NCBI GenBank assembly: GCA_029747015.1 | Contig: JAKOGI010000534.1 | Coordinates: 470,960 to 534,959 of the forward strand | Length of the DNA stretch: 64,000 nucleotides | Direction of reading: 5' to 3' | Source of the DNA: Carnegiea gigantea | Lineage: Eukaryota > Streptophyta > Magnoliopsida > Caryophyllales > Cactaceae | Shown here: positions 10,802-23,400 of the stretch, piece after piece | Layout: each line of letters begins with the position of its first letter | How positions within the stretch are numbered: position 1 is the first letter of the stretch | Translations under genes and position numbers: made by a program | Notes under the pieces: generated by a model | Databases searched by the model: none | Told to the model about the DNA's origin: nothing | The model's input: the letters and a program-made list of their open reading frames with translations, nothing else

Positions 10802-13800
10802 TCAGACTGCTCGAATCGCATTGTTCTTTCCCTCGCTTAGGTCAGCACTGCTAGCAGCGGGAGCACTCACATGAAATGCCGACTGTCGCGATGGGGTTCC
10901 CAGTAGACCCAGAGATAGTTGGGGTGCAAACATATGCCCATTTCCACTGTCGCTGAGATTGAGCCGAGACATGCCCACCAGTTCATTGACATTGACCGGT
11001 TCTTTCCGAAGCACTGGAGTAGGTTTCAAGATCTCATGATGAGGTGGGTCCCTTTTAATATGTATCTCAGACTGGATAGGGCTGCGTGGCCAGAATTGTG
11101 GATATGGAAATGGTAAGAAGAAAGTGGGTAGAGCAGGAGTCAAGTTGCTGGGCAACACCATAGTTTCCCCAGTTTCTTTAGGTTCTTCGGTTGATGTGGC
11201 TTCCATGGGTTCAGCATGTCTACTGAGAGAGAGATCGGTTGACGGCAGTGAATTGGTGTTATCGGTTTCTCTAGTCTCAGTAGAAGGGGGTAACAATTGT
11301 TCCTCTGGGACTGTTTCAGGCTCTTCAGTTACCTGGACGGGAAAAATTCAATGAATGAGTCCCCAAGTTGCTTAATAAACTACAATTATTTCTTGAAAAA
11401 TTTAGCTGAAACAGGACAACCATGCCTATCAAATGCAATTTCCCACAAACGTTGTCAAGTTCTCACACAACATTGCATCATTCGAACGCCCCTCCCCCCC
11501 CCCCCCCCCCCAAAAAAAAGCAAACATGCTCTCTGCCTAGGTGGGATCAAGGGCGTTGGTTTTACTTGGTTTCGCTTAGTGCGTCATCTTTATGTATGCC
11601 GCACATACAGATATTCTAAACCCTTGTTATCTAGTATTACATACTGCAAAATAGGTCACTATATACATTGGCAGCCCATATTCGCCCAAGAATCCATATT
11701 TTTTACAGGATATAACTGTACCATGTGACATCAATATGTATACAGTAAAACAATACAAAAATGTGCACTTGCAGTTCATCGTCAAAAATGCACTGGAGGG
11801 AAATATTGCATGTTATATTAGTCACTACCTTGTGAGAGCAAGAAGAGACTAACCATATCTGGAACCATGTCAAAGAGGCTTGACCTTCGCTTTCTTCGGG
11901 TAGCATTACCCTGTCTGATGAAGTACTTCTGGGCATGACTCGCAACCTGGGTAGGAGTCCTTGAGACAACATAGTTGCGTGCAATCCCTCTCCAATCTCC
12001 CTTACCCAGCTTCTGAAGACCAATTAAAAATAACCGATGCTCTTCTTCAGTCCATGGTTTACCTGAAAGCAACAGCAACAACAGCAGCTCAGCTCAATAC
12101 CCAGGAAACTGTGCAAGGACAATCATCAGATATTCAGATTATCTCAAAATCATGGGAAAGCAAGCCAAATATCTAGATATCTATACTAACTTCCAGTTCC
12201 TTCCAGCATGTAGCTGGAATTCTAGAAAGCTGCCAGTTGAATTTTGGATGAGCAGCTGCTAGCACTGACAAGATCATAAGGAAGAGGGCGTCACCGTTGC
12301 AAACTGGCCAAAAGCAGGAGACCACAACAACGTATGTGAAAGCCCATAGAACCCCTAATTTCAGTAAGCATAATTATGTTATGGGTACACCAAAGTAGCT
12401 TAAGGTACTACCAGAAGGTGATACGTAACTGTCTAAACTGAGGTAATATGCGCATTTTTATAAGAATATGTTGCACTGCCCTTCATTTCCCCAGTACCTG
12501 GCTTATTTATATATTCCAACAAAACATCACAAGCACGAAAAGTGTCTAGAAACCGGCCCAGGCCGGCATCCAACATCTTCTGTCCATTTTAGATGATTGT
12601 ATTAGAATCCACATATCAGTTGCATTACTACATATTGCTTTAATCCAGGGTTGAAAGGAAACAGCAGCTAGAAGGACAAGCTCAGAAGGGAGGAATGGCC
12701 TAATGGGTGGCTTGAATGGTTATTCATCATGTCAACAAACTAAGTATCTCACACAGAGACACCATCCACAATTCCACATTAACAAACATCAAACCCAAAC
12801 CATGAAGCAATAATGACTCAAGAATTTAGAAGCCATAAGGACCACCATTGAGTAACAGCATACAACAGTAAGACTTAGGCTGTCCCTCTGAACAGATCTA
12901 GGAAAGTAAAACATGTGTGAACCCGCCCAAACAAAAATAAATTACGTGTGACCTGAAGCCACAGGTTTGTATGCATGCTTGCTCAATCATCAATATGACA
13001 GACAATATTCTAGCAGTTGGTTCACAGACTTCTCGTATTTACATCAAACCATGCTCCCCTTGCCCCCCATCAATAAGATTATACTTTACAGTCCAAGGCA
13101 CTCTATCTGTGGAAATACCGCAGAGGACATCAACAAGTAAAATACTACTCACAAACTTCGAAATTTTTCTTTAAATTAAAATTTCTTTGCTAGTGATTTT
13201 TGCATGTTGAAGTAAAAGAAACGGTTAAAAATAGGTTATTGCAGTAACATTGCAGTTTCTCATACAGGAAAGTTGTAACATTGGCAATGTTAATAGAAAA
13301 TAATACACTACTCATAAGAAGGATGCAGTTGCGGTCATTAGTGTGCCCTTTGTTCACTCAGCCTCACAAGTGATATCACGGAACAAGTGATGTCTGTCTG
13401 AGCATACCATTAATCCCATCCATCCTACATTTATTGAATAAGCAAAGGAAAAGCAAGCCGCCAATAATCATGAAGTTAACCAAACTAGTCAGCCTATAAA
13501 CCAGCCACAATATCGACCACTAGTAGAAGCTCTAACTATTCTCTAGGTCATAAAATCTTTCGCATAGATCCAAGTAATCAATGGCGTAGAAACCAGAGTA
13601 ACCAGTGGCAGAAATCTAGGGGCATTGAGGGTCCTAACTGCCCGTGACAACCTCACTAGAAAACTAACCGCAAACAATATAACTATAAACTTGAATGCAG
13701 CCTCCTTTGTGCTCCTCTTACACAAATCCGTCCAATAAGGATGAGGGCAGTTATGAAGTTTAACACAAGGACCACAAACATTTGCATATTACTAACATAT

Positions 13801-15029
13801 CTGTCCATGCATTCCCCTTCAGAATCAATGCATGCTTTTTAAAGCACAACCACCTCCATCTTCCCATCAAAAAAATCCCATTAACCATTCCAAGCAGGTA
13901 GAATTTCTGAGTATCCCAAAATCATAGTTGGCCATTGCAACAATATCCATTAATCCTCACCTTGACTTTCGCACTCAAGACCATACTTCAATGTGTTCTA
14001 AAATATGCACCATCAAATGAGCCAAGCAGAGTCACTGTTTATAATATAAGAGGGTTGGTTTAAGCAAGCAATAGCCAACATAGAACTTTGTCAAATCATA
14101 CTGAACAAAGCGCAACTTTAACAAGCCTACAATACACAGAACCTATCTACACTATGGAGCTAATTGTGCTTGAGCAAGAATAGCACTAAGGTGGAAGAGA
14201 GACCCCCTAGGAAGTCATCCTAGTAGTACTCATCTCGTGCCCAGCCACCAAGGGGGATGAGGGGTAGAAGGCGCAGGGCAGCCTGGGCACAATCAATTCC
14301 AAAAAGAGTGAAATAGTAAATAAACTATTAAAAAAAAAAAAAGCTCCATAACAAAAATCAACTGTACCCTGTACCCATCACCAGCAGCTTCTTCAACAAA
14401 CAAAATAAATAAATAAATCAACACAAGCTATATCCACTTGTTCGAAACAAGCATCACGATTCACGAACATTGCTTTCAATTGTCACCACTTACCCTTTTT
14501 TTAATTTTTAAAGGTTGGCTGGAATTGCTCAGATGGACACAGTTCAAACACAGAGCAAATTGATTGTAAGGAAAAATTCAACTTCAATTCCAAGCATAAT
14601 CAAACCAAAAATTCTCACCCACATATACACCCAATCTCAATCTTCATTTAAAAAAGTAAAAAATAAAAACGATACCAAATCAAAATCACAAACTAAATCA
14701 AAATGAATGAGCCTACCTTTCTTTCTCTCAGTGCGGCGATTGGATGAGCAAGCGGCGTGATTAGGATCATCAGAGAGGTATCCATCACGGAGGTGATCGG
14801 AGGACGGCGAGCTAGGGTTAGGGGAAGCGGAGGCAGAGGCGGTGGCGGAGGAGTGGTAGTGTGAGAGAGAGAGATTCCCCATACTCTTACTCTTCTTCAT
14901 GAAGGAGCCATCCGTCAGCCTTACTCCGAACAACTTCACCACTCCTCCACCTCCACCTGCGCCCCGAGTGGTGGGGCACGTGCGGGAGTTGTGGCCGTTG
15001 TTCGAGCAATGAGAGCACCGCCGCGTCAT
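10802..15029 (-). CDS. 1R-MYB (SHAQKYF-type) transcriptional repressor, KUA1/MYBS3-like
   Basis: Nuclear DNA-binding protein. Exons (minus): 14717-15029, 11854-12062, 10802-11332; 1053 nt and about 350 residues, in range for the family. Residues 5-18 form a CX2CX4HX4C zinc knuckle (start MTRRCSHC). Residues 32-38 are KLFGVRL, a known R/KLFGV repression motif. The single MYB repeat starts PWTEEEH (Trp108, Trp128) and ends SHAQKYF (146-152), which in this family binds the TATCCA/I-box core. Residues 313-317, LSLGL, are an EAR motif. Junctions are ...AAAG/GTAGGC and ...GATATG/GTTAGT, with acceptors TTTCAG and GTCCAG; phases agree. A rival donor 25 nt downstream (CACAAG/GTAGTG) would lead to a stop in exon 3. 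Relatives (KUA1, MYBS3) repress sugar, ROS and senescence-linked genes; the role here is inferred. Intron 1 is long (2654 bp). Confidence 0.9.
11494..11519. repeat. C18A8 homopolymer junction in MYB intron 2
   Basis: Eighteen C followed by eight A on the plus strand, so the transcript carries U8 then G18. One of several CnAn/TnGn tracts in the window. Confidence 0.9.
12063..14716 (-). other. MYB intron 1 (2654 bp), no embedded gene seen
   Basis: Only short meaningless frames. A possible hairpin is formed by GTGCCCAG (about 14238) and CTGGGCAC (about 14283), and a smaller CTAGGA/TCCTAG inverted repeat lies near 14207-14223. AAAT repeats lie at about 14404-14418. Confidence 0.7.
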
Positions 15030-15110
15030 CGGAGGTGAGGAGAGAGAAACCAGATTCTAGAGAGAGAAAGAGGAACACAGAGAGAGGACAAGGAGATTTC
15101 CTTTGCATGT

Positions 15111-15120
15111 GATTTATATA
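15111..15120 (-). promoter_or_regulatory. TATA box of the MYB gene
   Basis: The minus strand reads TATATAAATC about 82 nt upstream of the start codon at 15029. Transcription would start near 15085, giving a short 5' UTR with AGAG/CTCT-rich sequence (15030-15085). Confidence 0.6.
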
Positions 15121-15129
15121 ATACATACA

Positions 15130-16385
15130 TACATGGAAGGAATAGCCAAGAGATTTTGCGTTGGAAGGAATTAAATTTGGATTAATGGCTTTTTTATTTA
15201 TTTTTGGAAGGGGGATTATTTAATGAAATTGGATTTAGGAAATTATTTTTATTTTATGTACGCGGTAGGTTTCCTTATTGTGGTTGATTGAAGATTTGAC
15301 CATCTTATCCCTTTTCTTCGCGTGGATTACTTTGCCTTTTTGGGGGTTTGCGTTCAGATTGTGAGATTTTCATTTTCCCTTTTTGTGGGTAATCCTTCAA
15401 AATTTACTGCTTTCTCAGATTTGGATTGCTTAATTCACAGCCTGGTGGTTTTATCTGTACCTAATTGATATCCAAAAACTTTTTTTCCTTTTTGGGTGTT
15501 AATCCAAAAACTTTATTCGTTTTTCTTAAAAAATTATTCATCATCAAAAGAAGGAGCTTGCCCCTTGTTCACCCTTGAAAAAAGTCCCAAAAAAAACTTT
15601 AATCATGCCATTGAGTTTCATTAGAAGTACGTCGATTATTGTTGATGCAGGGTTTATTGATTCAACCTTTTAACCCGTATTTCTATACTCATGTCATGCA
15701 TGAGAAATCTTAAGAGTTTTTAATTATTATAATTATTATAAGTTCCTAATTAAACACTAGTATGCTTTCCCCCATACAATACACGAGATAGTTTTTGAGC
15801 TTTTGTCCTCAATAAATATCTTTATTCTATGTTAGTTGTTTATATAATTGATTGACTTTGACAATATAATGTTAGAAATCTTGTAATATAATATATGATT
15901 TTTTTGTTAAAAATTATAATGCATAATTTTGGTATAATGTACTATTAAAAAATTATCTGATAATATTTTCTAATAGTAAGGATGAATATTTTTTTTAAAA
16001 AAGGTGATTGGGCAAGAGTGACATGTCAAAAAAAATAAAAGATTTTATTTCATTTTTCTATATTCATGCGATGCCTGAAAAAACTTTGAGTTTTCAGATT
16101 GTAACAGCTATATGTAAAATGTACAGTAAAATATTTTTGTACGTAATTCATATAATTTGTGGAAAATTTTTTTGAGGGTCTATTAAAAAAATTGCAAAGT
16201 TAAGTAGTAAACGCCCATCCTGGAATTATTTGTGAATAGAAAAAAGAAAAATTATTTTATAATCTTAAACAAATTGTGAAGTTCTCACTACTTTTTTTAA
16301 AAATTAATTAGGTGCCACAATGTTATGTAATGCATTGACTATTTATGATTCATGAAATAAATTATTTGAGATAAGGTCTCACAGT
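15130..16385. other. AT-rich intergenic DNA, no gene seen
   Basis: Long A/T runs and no open frame with coding character. The part nearest 15130 is presumably the MYB promoter. No transposon family was recognised. Confidence 0.6.
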
Positions 16386-16390
16386 TTACT

Positions 16391-16455
16391 TATACTACTA
16401 CTACTATTACTTTTACTATTACTACTCCTATTACTTTTACTACTACTACTACTAT

Positions 16456-16526
<71 letters not shown>
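16391..16526. repeat. (ACT)n-(AAT)n compound microsatellite
   Basis: Interrupted TAC/ACT triplets (about 16391-16490) change abruptly to AAT triplets (about 16491-16526). Confidence 0.95.
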
Positions 16527-16527
<1 letters not shown>

Positions 16528-16529
16528 AA

Positions 16530-16620
16530 CAAACTACTTCCAGTGTGGCTTCCGCTTTTATGAGGTCTGGGGAGATCTAGATATAGGCAGCCTTACCTCT
16601 ACGAGCATCCCTGCGCATAA
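16530..16620 (-). mobile_element. Au-SINE 3' fragment between two triplet microsatellites
   Basis: The minus strand reads GAGGTAAGGCTGCCTATATC, then CTCCCCAGACCTC and AAAGCGGAAGCCACACTGG, the characteristic 3' half of plant Au SINEs. The tRNA-like 5' half is missing. Microsatellites lie on both sides (16391-16526 and 16632-16681). Confidence 0.65.
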
Positions 16621-16631
16621 AGGGATTGAAT

Positions 16632-16681
16632 TACTACTACTACTACTACTACTACTAATAATAATAATAATAATAATAATA
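16632..16681. repeat. (ACT)n-(AAT)n microsatellite, second block
   Basis: ACT triplets followed by AAT triplets in the same order as 16391-16526, on the other side of the Au-SINE fragment. The shared order suggests both blocks arose from one array split or duplicated with the SINE piece. Confidence 0.9.
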
Positions 16682-17227
16682 GATTTAAAAAATATTTTAA
16701 TATTTCTTATAAGTTATAGTGTGTATTTAAAGTAAATAGGATTGCTAACTATCATTATAATATATCTATAACTTTAATATTTCATATTTATAATAGAAAA
16801 AAATCTTTTATTCTTTACTATTTTAATTAAAAATAAAAATTCATTTGTTTTGCAGTTAAGTTTTCAAAAATCCAACCCTCTAAAAACTTGACACATGTCA
16901 TATGCTAACTTTTGGAGGTTTTGTTTTAATATATATAGAGATTATCTTCTCTGAAAAGAAAATCTTTCATACTTAATAGTTTATAATTTATGACACAATG
17001 AAATCAATTATTACATTAATTTGGGGGACTGACCCTTTTATTGTAAAAATTATTAATTATTTTTAAAATTTTGTGAGAATGGCATGTGTCAAAATATTAG
17101 GAGAATCTATTTTGTTTTAATATAGATATATAGAACTTCGAAATTGTCATCTATTTAAGATGATTTTTTTTTTCTTGTTTCTGAATGAATATAATTTTTC
17201 TCCTAATGCAATATTAGATCGACTCCA

Positions 17228-17363
17228 CTAATGAGGTCTTCGCTTAATGATAAACGGTAAGACGCTAAGTATAGAAGGCCTTATGTTTGATTGCCCTCCT
17301 CGTACAATGTACTTGTCATTTGCGTTTCATTCGGAACCACCCAAAAAAAAAAAAAAAAAAAAG
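17228..17363 (+). mobile_element. Probable tRNA-derived SINE
   Basis: About 136 bp with a box-A-like GCTTAATGATAAACGG near 17243, a box-B-like TGTTTGATTGCC near 17286 and a terminal A-run (17343-17362). Imperfect 14-bp flanking repeats support retroposition: TTAGATCGACTCCA at 17214-17227 and TTTGACGGACTCCA at 17364-17377 (11 of 14 match). The family is not named. Confidence 0.6.
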
Positions 17364-17377
17364 TTTGACGGACTCCA

Positions 17378-18450
17378 AGAAAATGTTAGCATGGTGTTTT
17401 CTTTAGAAGGATAAAATTGTATTTAAAATGCGGTTTATCATAGTTGAGTAGGTTTGGAAACGATTTTTTATTTTTTTACATGTGCTTGATGTTTCATTGT
17501 GATTTAGTTTTTGTGTAGTAATTACTGAAACTCACTCACTCTGATTAACGCAAAGAATTCAAATTTTGAAATAGTAAGTGAAGTACAAAAGTTCTTTTTC
17601 TCAATTTAAGTATCAGTCACTAGACCTTATCAAATTGAGGGTCATAGTAGATTGAGAGTTATGAGGTAGGGTTTTCTTAATCCTAACTCTGTTCGACGAT
17701 CTTCATTCGGATCGGTATAACCTCGATCCTAACCCTGACTCTAAGGGTACCCTTGAGTCATTGATTCACACCCAACCCTCAAACTTTTCCTATATAGAAG
17801 ATGAGATTTTTTACTAAGTTTCTTTGTATCATAAAATTCAACACCAAACATCCTACTAAAAGAAAAGATAAGCGCAATAATAGAGTGTTCCAACCTAAAA
17901 TATCGTAATTATAAGTATTCTAATGTGCAATTTAGTAGCTTTCATAATCAGTTCACAAAAACAACTACTCCAAACATAAAAAGAGAGTGTGAGAGGGATG
18001 AGAGTCAATGAGATCTAGAGAGGGGGAGTAAGAGGGGGGTTGCGAGGACGTGAGAAAGTAGAAAACCAAAAGGTTCTAAACAAATGAAAACTAAAATCTT
18101 TTGTTTTCATTTTAAATTTAAGGTAAGGGCAACGATTCGAATCAGAGGCTCAAGATGTCTGCGCAAACATGATCCTAATCACAATCGGGTACCCTTAATT
18201 TAAAAGTCGAGATGGACCTAACGGAAGCTCAAACCGTTGATCCGCAAGTTCAAGAAGTAAGGCGATGACTTAAGTTCAATATTAGCCGCTAGTACTGAAT
18301 TTAAGTCGTTGGCTTGCTTCTTGAACTCAAACTAATTTGGTACTGATGAAATTTTGGCCCTCCATAGTCAAGACTAAGGTCCACATATGAAATATCAGTA
18401 GCTACAAATTTGATTTGGCTAGAATTGTTACATCACCCTCCCCTTTAAAC
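17378..18450. other. Intergenic DNA, no gene seen
   Basis: Moderately AT-rich with no sustained coding frame and no recognised element. Confidence 0.55.
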
Positions 18451-18454
18451 TCAA

Positions 18455-18722
18455 CGTTAACATTGGATTGAGATGCATGCACACTTATATATTGGATTGA
18501 GTAACGCACATATGCATACACACATATATATTGGATTGAGTGACACACACGCGCGCATGTGAGCTCACACACACACACACACACACATATATGTGTGTGT
18601 GTATTTATGTACACGTGCGTGCACATATATGTGTGTGTATATATACACACACGTATACATATATAAATAAATATATATACGCATGTATATATGTATATGT
18701 ACACACACATATGTGTGTGTAT
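18455..18722. repeat. Complex CA/TG/TA microsatellite with two perfect palindromes
   Basis: Three copies of ATTGGATTGAG spaced about 40-50 bp (18462, 18493, 18531) lead into CA, TG and TA arrays. The segments 18577-18602 (26 bp) and 18700-18721 (22 bp) are perfect palindromes of the form (AC)n-AT-(GT)n. Open frames here encode only Thr/His or Tyr/Ile repeats and are not genes. Confidence 0.9.
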
Positions 18723-18729
18723 TTTATGG

Positions 18730-19696
18730 ATGATCACATTCACCTCCAATTTAATTAAAGTTTCTATAAACCTTATTTAGTTTAATATTAACTAATACAG
18801 TAGTGTAATATTTGATGTCATATTAATAAACTGCTATTTAAACATATTTTGTGATTGCATTTTTTCAACCAAATGACATGCATTAAAATTGTTTGTGCAA
18901 TCTACGACAACAATAAGTCAATAATACAACAAAGAAACAGTTGACAGTAGTTATTTTACAGAGCACCAAAAGTCCAGAACACTCACACCTTGAAAGTATT
19001 AACATTTAATTAATTATTTCAGCATACTATGAGAGGGAGAAAGAACAAAGAGCATTTTGATAATTAGACATAATCCACCTAATTAGAATACTGTTGCCCA
19101 GCTTTGCTTAAGACTTCTTGGGATCATCCTTAATGTGCTCGTAAGAACTGTTATTTACGAACTTACTTTGTTCTATGCTCAATTGTCATCGCTAGTGTAC
19201 TCAATATATTGAAAAGTTAATTGCTCAACGGTACGACATTAATAAGTGTAAAAAAGGGAATAATAAAAAGGTACAAGCTAGTCTTGGAGGTAGAATTTAA
19301 GGGGAAAACAATTATTAAACTTTCAATTTGCATCAAAGATTCAAAAGGTTAATATTTAGGGTCTGATTTTCATTTAGATAATATAAAACAGTCAATTAAG
19401 AACATTTTTAACTACAGTATTTATTATGAGCTCACCTCATAATGTACAAAACCTTTTTTTAAATCATGTAAGTAATATTTTTAAAAAACAAAGAAAAAGG
19501 AAAAATAAGAAAAAAAGACAAAATTTGGTGGAACTTGATAGAGAACGGTCTGCCGTTTTAGACCGCGTGCCACAATTGATGAAAATGACTCGTGCATTGA
19601 CATGTGGTGGCGGAGGACCCACGGATGGGACGCATTCGAGTGCTCTAAATTTTTAGGACACGACAAACACTTTCTAAGCGAGTAACATAGAAGCAC
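18730..19696. other. Intergenic DNA, no gene seen
   Basis: AT-rich with short meaningless frames and no recognised transposon ends. Confidence 0.55.
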
Positions 19697-19699
19697 TTA

Positions 19700-20085
19700 G
19701 GTTGTATTTGATCTTTAAAAAATTTGATGAAAAGAAAAGTTGAAGAAAAAAAATATAAAGGAAAAAAGTTGAAAGAAAATGAGTTTTTTCCTCTTGTTTG
19801 AATTGAGAAAAAAATACAAAAATTTAGATGAGAAATTTGAATGTTGATGAACTACTTGAATATGTCGATATTATCTAAGCAATGTGAAGTTGGAAAAGGA
19901 TGGGAATTTTCCTCAAACTTTCCTCACAATTTTATGAAGAAAATTTTATCACTTGTTTCTATTAATTTTTTCACCTAACTTTCCTCCATATTTTTTTCTT
20001 TATAATTTTCTCTAAATTAAACAAAGAAAATAAGTAACTTTTTCAATTTTTTTTCTACTAAATTTTTTAAGATCCAAACGAAATC
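19700..20085. mobile_element. Tourist/PIF-Harbinger-like MITE (386 bp)
   Basis: The ends form imperfect inverted repeats of about 35 bp: GGTTGTATTTGATCTTTAAA on the left and, read in reverse complement, GATTTCGTTTGGATCTTAAA on the right. TTA flanks both sides (19697-19699 and 20086-20088), the 3-bp TSD expected for this superfamily. The AT-rich interior has no coding capacity. Confidence 0.6.
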
Positions 20086-20403
20086 TTATAAAAAAATTGA
20101 TGGAATACGCCTTCTTATTTTCTCTCCCCCCGCCCCCCGCTTTGCACGCCCTTCCCGATTACCGTAACTGTCAAATGCAATGCTCACCTTTATATATTAT
20201 TAGAAGCCCACCAAAAAAATAAATAAAAATTTGGAAGTCCAACATTGATAAATCAAGAAGATAGGAATGCCAAACTAAGCATGTGATGAACGACTTTTAT
20301 AAATGATTAGTGAATATAAAACCCAATATATTTTTTTTAAAAAAAAAAAAGGTTTCATTTGATTGCTCCCAACTTTTTTTTGATCGGCAAAGAAGGGAGG
20401 GTT

Positions 20404-23400
20404 TTATATAAGATTGTTGTGAATGTAAAGGTACATATCGTCTGAGGCTCTGTCTAGGATAGCGGCAGACACATCAGACTCCCATAACCTCCCTTCTGGG
20501 CATAATGGTTCCCAGTGGGTAAGGTCATGCGCAACCCTGTTTCCCTCTCTTTTAACAAAAAGATAAAGAAAAGAAATCAAAATTCTCAAGGAAAGCAATA
20601 AGGTCTTTAACGAAAAAATCAGATAAACTGTCGCAAGGCGACTTGGCCTTGATCTTCTCGATCAGATGGAGGTTATCACCCTCGATAATGATGTTGCTGA
20701 AGTCGTGGTTATGTGCGCATCTCAGAGCATAGAGGCAGGCTCGGGCTTCTTCGACAGCTCCTCCTGTAAACCCATATGTATGTTTGGTGCCAGCTAGGAG
20801 TAGATTGCCATGGTGGTCTCGGATTGCAAAGCCCCATCCTGAGTGTGTGCCTCCGATGGAGCCTCCATCAAAGTTTATTTGAACGCAGCCCGCGGTTGGG
20901 GGAGTCCAAGTGGATGGGTGGGGGACTGTGGAAGGGGAGGAGTCGATTTCTTGTTGATCACAGTAGTTTCGTATGTAGGAGATGGCCCGTTTGCCCAGCT
21001 TGTCAAGGTGGCGGTCAGGGCTCTTAAAGATGAAGCGATTGCGAGCGTTCCAGCATTCCCACACGACCACTAGGAATTCCCCAAACTCGTCATGGGTCAG
21101 TTGCTCTTTGGCCTTTGGCCTTTAGTAGGCAGTCGGGTAGACTGGGAAGCTGAGGGGACCAGAGGTAGTCACTCACGCTGCTCCCTTCCCATATTTGCGT
21201 GGCAAGAGGATAGTAAAGGAGGGCATACATGGCCGTTTCCTCGACGTGCCCGCAGATGTTACAATTTATGGAGAAAAAAGTGAGGCGAGATGCAAGTTTG
21301 CTTAATGTGGGTAAGTCGTCAGAGCAAAGACGCCAGCCGAAGACTCGAACTCGAGGGGGTACATTACAATCCCAGAGGGCACACCATAAGTCAGTGCAAC
21401 GGGAGGAGGGTGAGGCTGTAGAGTTGGATATGTCACCAACCAACATGTGGTATGCTGAGCGAACAGTGAATGTCCCATGTGTGTCATAATGCCAAATAAG
21501 CTTGTCGGGGGGCCATGAGTCACATAACGGATGTTGAGGATGAGTTCGGCATCGCATGGTAGGAAGATTTGGTTGATCAAAGACTCCTTCCAGTGGCCAG
21601 TGGCTGGGTTTATGAGGTCTTGAACCATGCAGTCAGCATATTGGGGTTTAGGGGGAGTGAGGGGCTTGAAGGAGGAAGGGCGCGGGAGCCATCGGTCATG
21701 CCAAATATTTAGGTAGCTTCCGTTCCCTACTAGCCAACGGGATCCGCGGATGATTGTAGACCTAGCATAAAAGAGGCATCTCCAAGTGAAGCTGGGCTGG
21801 GAGCCAAGGGTGGCCTCAAAGATGTTATCGTGGGGGAAATATTTAGCACTGAGGAACCGGGAGACAAGTGATGTACGATCTTTGATTAATCTCCACACTT
21901 GTTTGGCTAGGAGGGCATCATTGAAAGCGGCCATATCTCAAAATCCAAGGCTGCCATCATCTTTGGGTTTGTAAAGCTTCTGAGAACTGAGCCAATGAAT
22001 TTTCCTTCCATCTTAGCCGTGGCCCCACCAAAAGCGCATGATCGTGGATTGGATTGAGTGACACATGTCTTGAGTAAGCTTAAACACGCTCATGATATAG
22101 GTGGGGATAGCTTGGGCTACTGCCTTTATTAGCACTTCACGTCCGGCCCATGAGACAAGTTTGCCCATCCATCCAGAAATACGCTTTTTAATGTGGTCGG
22201 CCAAATACAAGAAGGGCTTTTTGCGAGAGCGGCCTACGTGGGTCGGGGGACCCAAATATTTATCATGAGATAAGACCTCCTTGATGTCAAGATGGAGGGT
22301 CACTTGGCTTCAGCGTTCGGCCGAAACTCCCTTGCTGAAGGACACGTTAGTTTTTGCATAATTAACCATTTGTTCAGAGGCGTGCTCATATTTTATAAGG
22401 AGTTGCTTCAGAATAGCAGCCTGGTCCATGGTGGCACCATAGAAGATGATAGTGTCATCTGCGAAGAGGAGATAAGAGATGCAAGGGGCATGAGTAGTTA
22501 GCTTATAGCCCCGGAGGGATGCATTTTCCTCCGCTCTAGTGAGGAGCCCACTTAAGCCCTCAGAGCAGAATAGGAAGAGGAAGGGAGAAAGGAGGTCTCC
22601 TTGGCGAAGGCCTGTGCTAGGAATAATATGGCCAGTCATTGAGCCGTTGAGAAGAAAGGAGAATAAGGTAGATTTTACGCACCTCATGATAAGGTTAACC
22701 CACTGCTCTCGGAAGCCCATTTTTAACATGATGCTCGAAAGGAATGGCCATTCAACCCGGTCAAATGCCTTGGACATGTCAAGCTTAACTGCCGTGGAGC
22801 CTTCAGTACTATGGTCTCCCCGCATGGCATGTAGTATCTCGAAGGCTATAAGGATGTTGTCAAAAATTAAGCGGCCTTGGGTAAAGGCTCCTTGGGTGTC
22901 CGAGATAATGAGTGGTAGAAAAGGCTTTAAGCGATTGACGATGACCTTAGTGATTAGCTTGTAGGCGACGTTACATAAGTTAATGGGCCGGAACTCAGAA
23001 ATATACTCTGGCCTCGATTTTTTGGGATGAGCGCGACAAACGTGTGCTTGAGCTTGGGTGGGATGGGATGGCCGTTCAAGATGGAGAGGATGGCCTTGGC
23101 AACATCGTCGCCGATTAAGTCCCAGGATTTTTGGTAAAAGAACACATTCATTCCGTCCGGGCTGGGGGCTTTGTGGGGATGCATTTGCTTCAGCGCTGTG
23201 TCCACCTCTTCTCGTGTGTAGGGGTGGTAAAGGGCATCATTGATCTCATTGGTAACCCGAGTTGGCACGCAGTCAAGAATGTCCTCAAAATTGGAAGGCA
23301 TGGTGCTAGTGAAGAGGTCGCCAAAGTAGCTTGTGACGATGACTGTAATGTATTCGGCGTTGGTGTGTCATATTCCATTAGAATCGAAAAGGCGTTTAAT

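Noticed and set aside
14238..14290. GTGCCCAG...CTGGGCAC inverted repeat as a microRNA hairpin
   Set aside because: Only an 8-bp terminal stem with a poorly pairing middle.
16391..16681. Regular repeats that might suggest a CRISPR array
   Set aside because: They are triplet microsatellites without spacers, in a eukaryotic genome.
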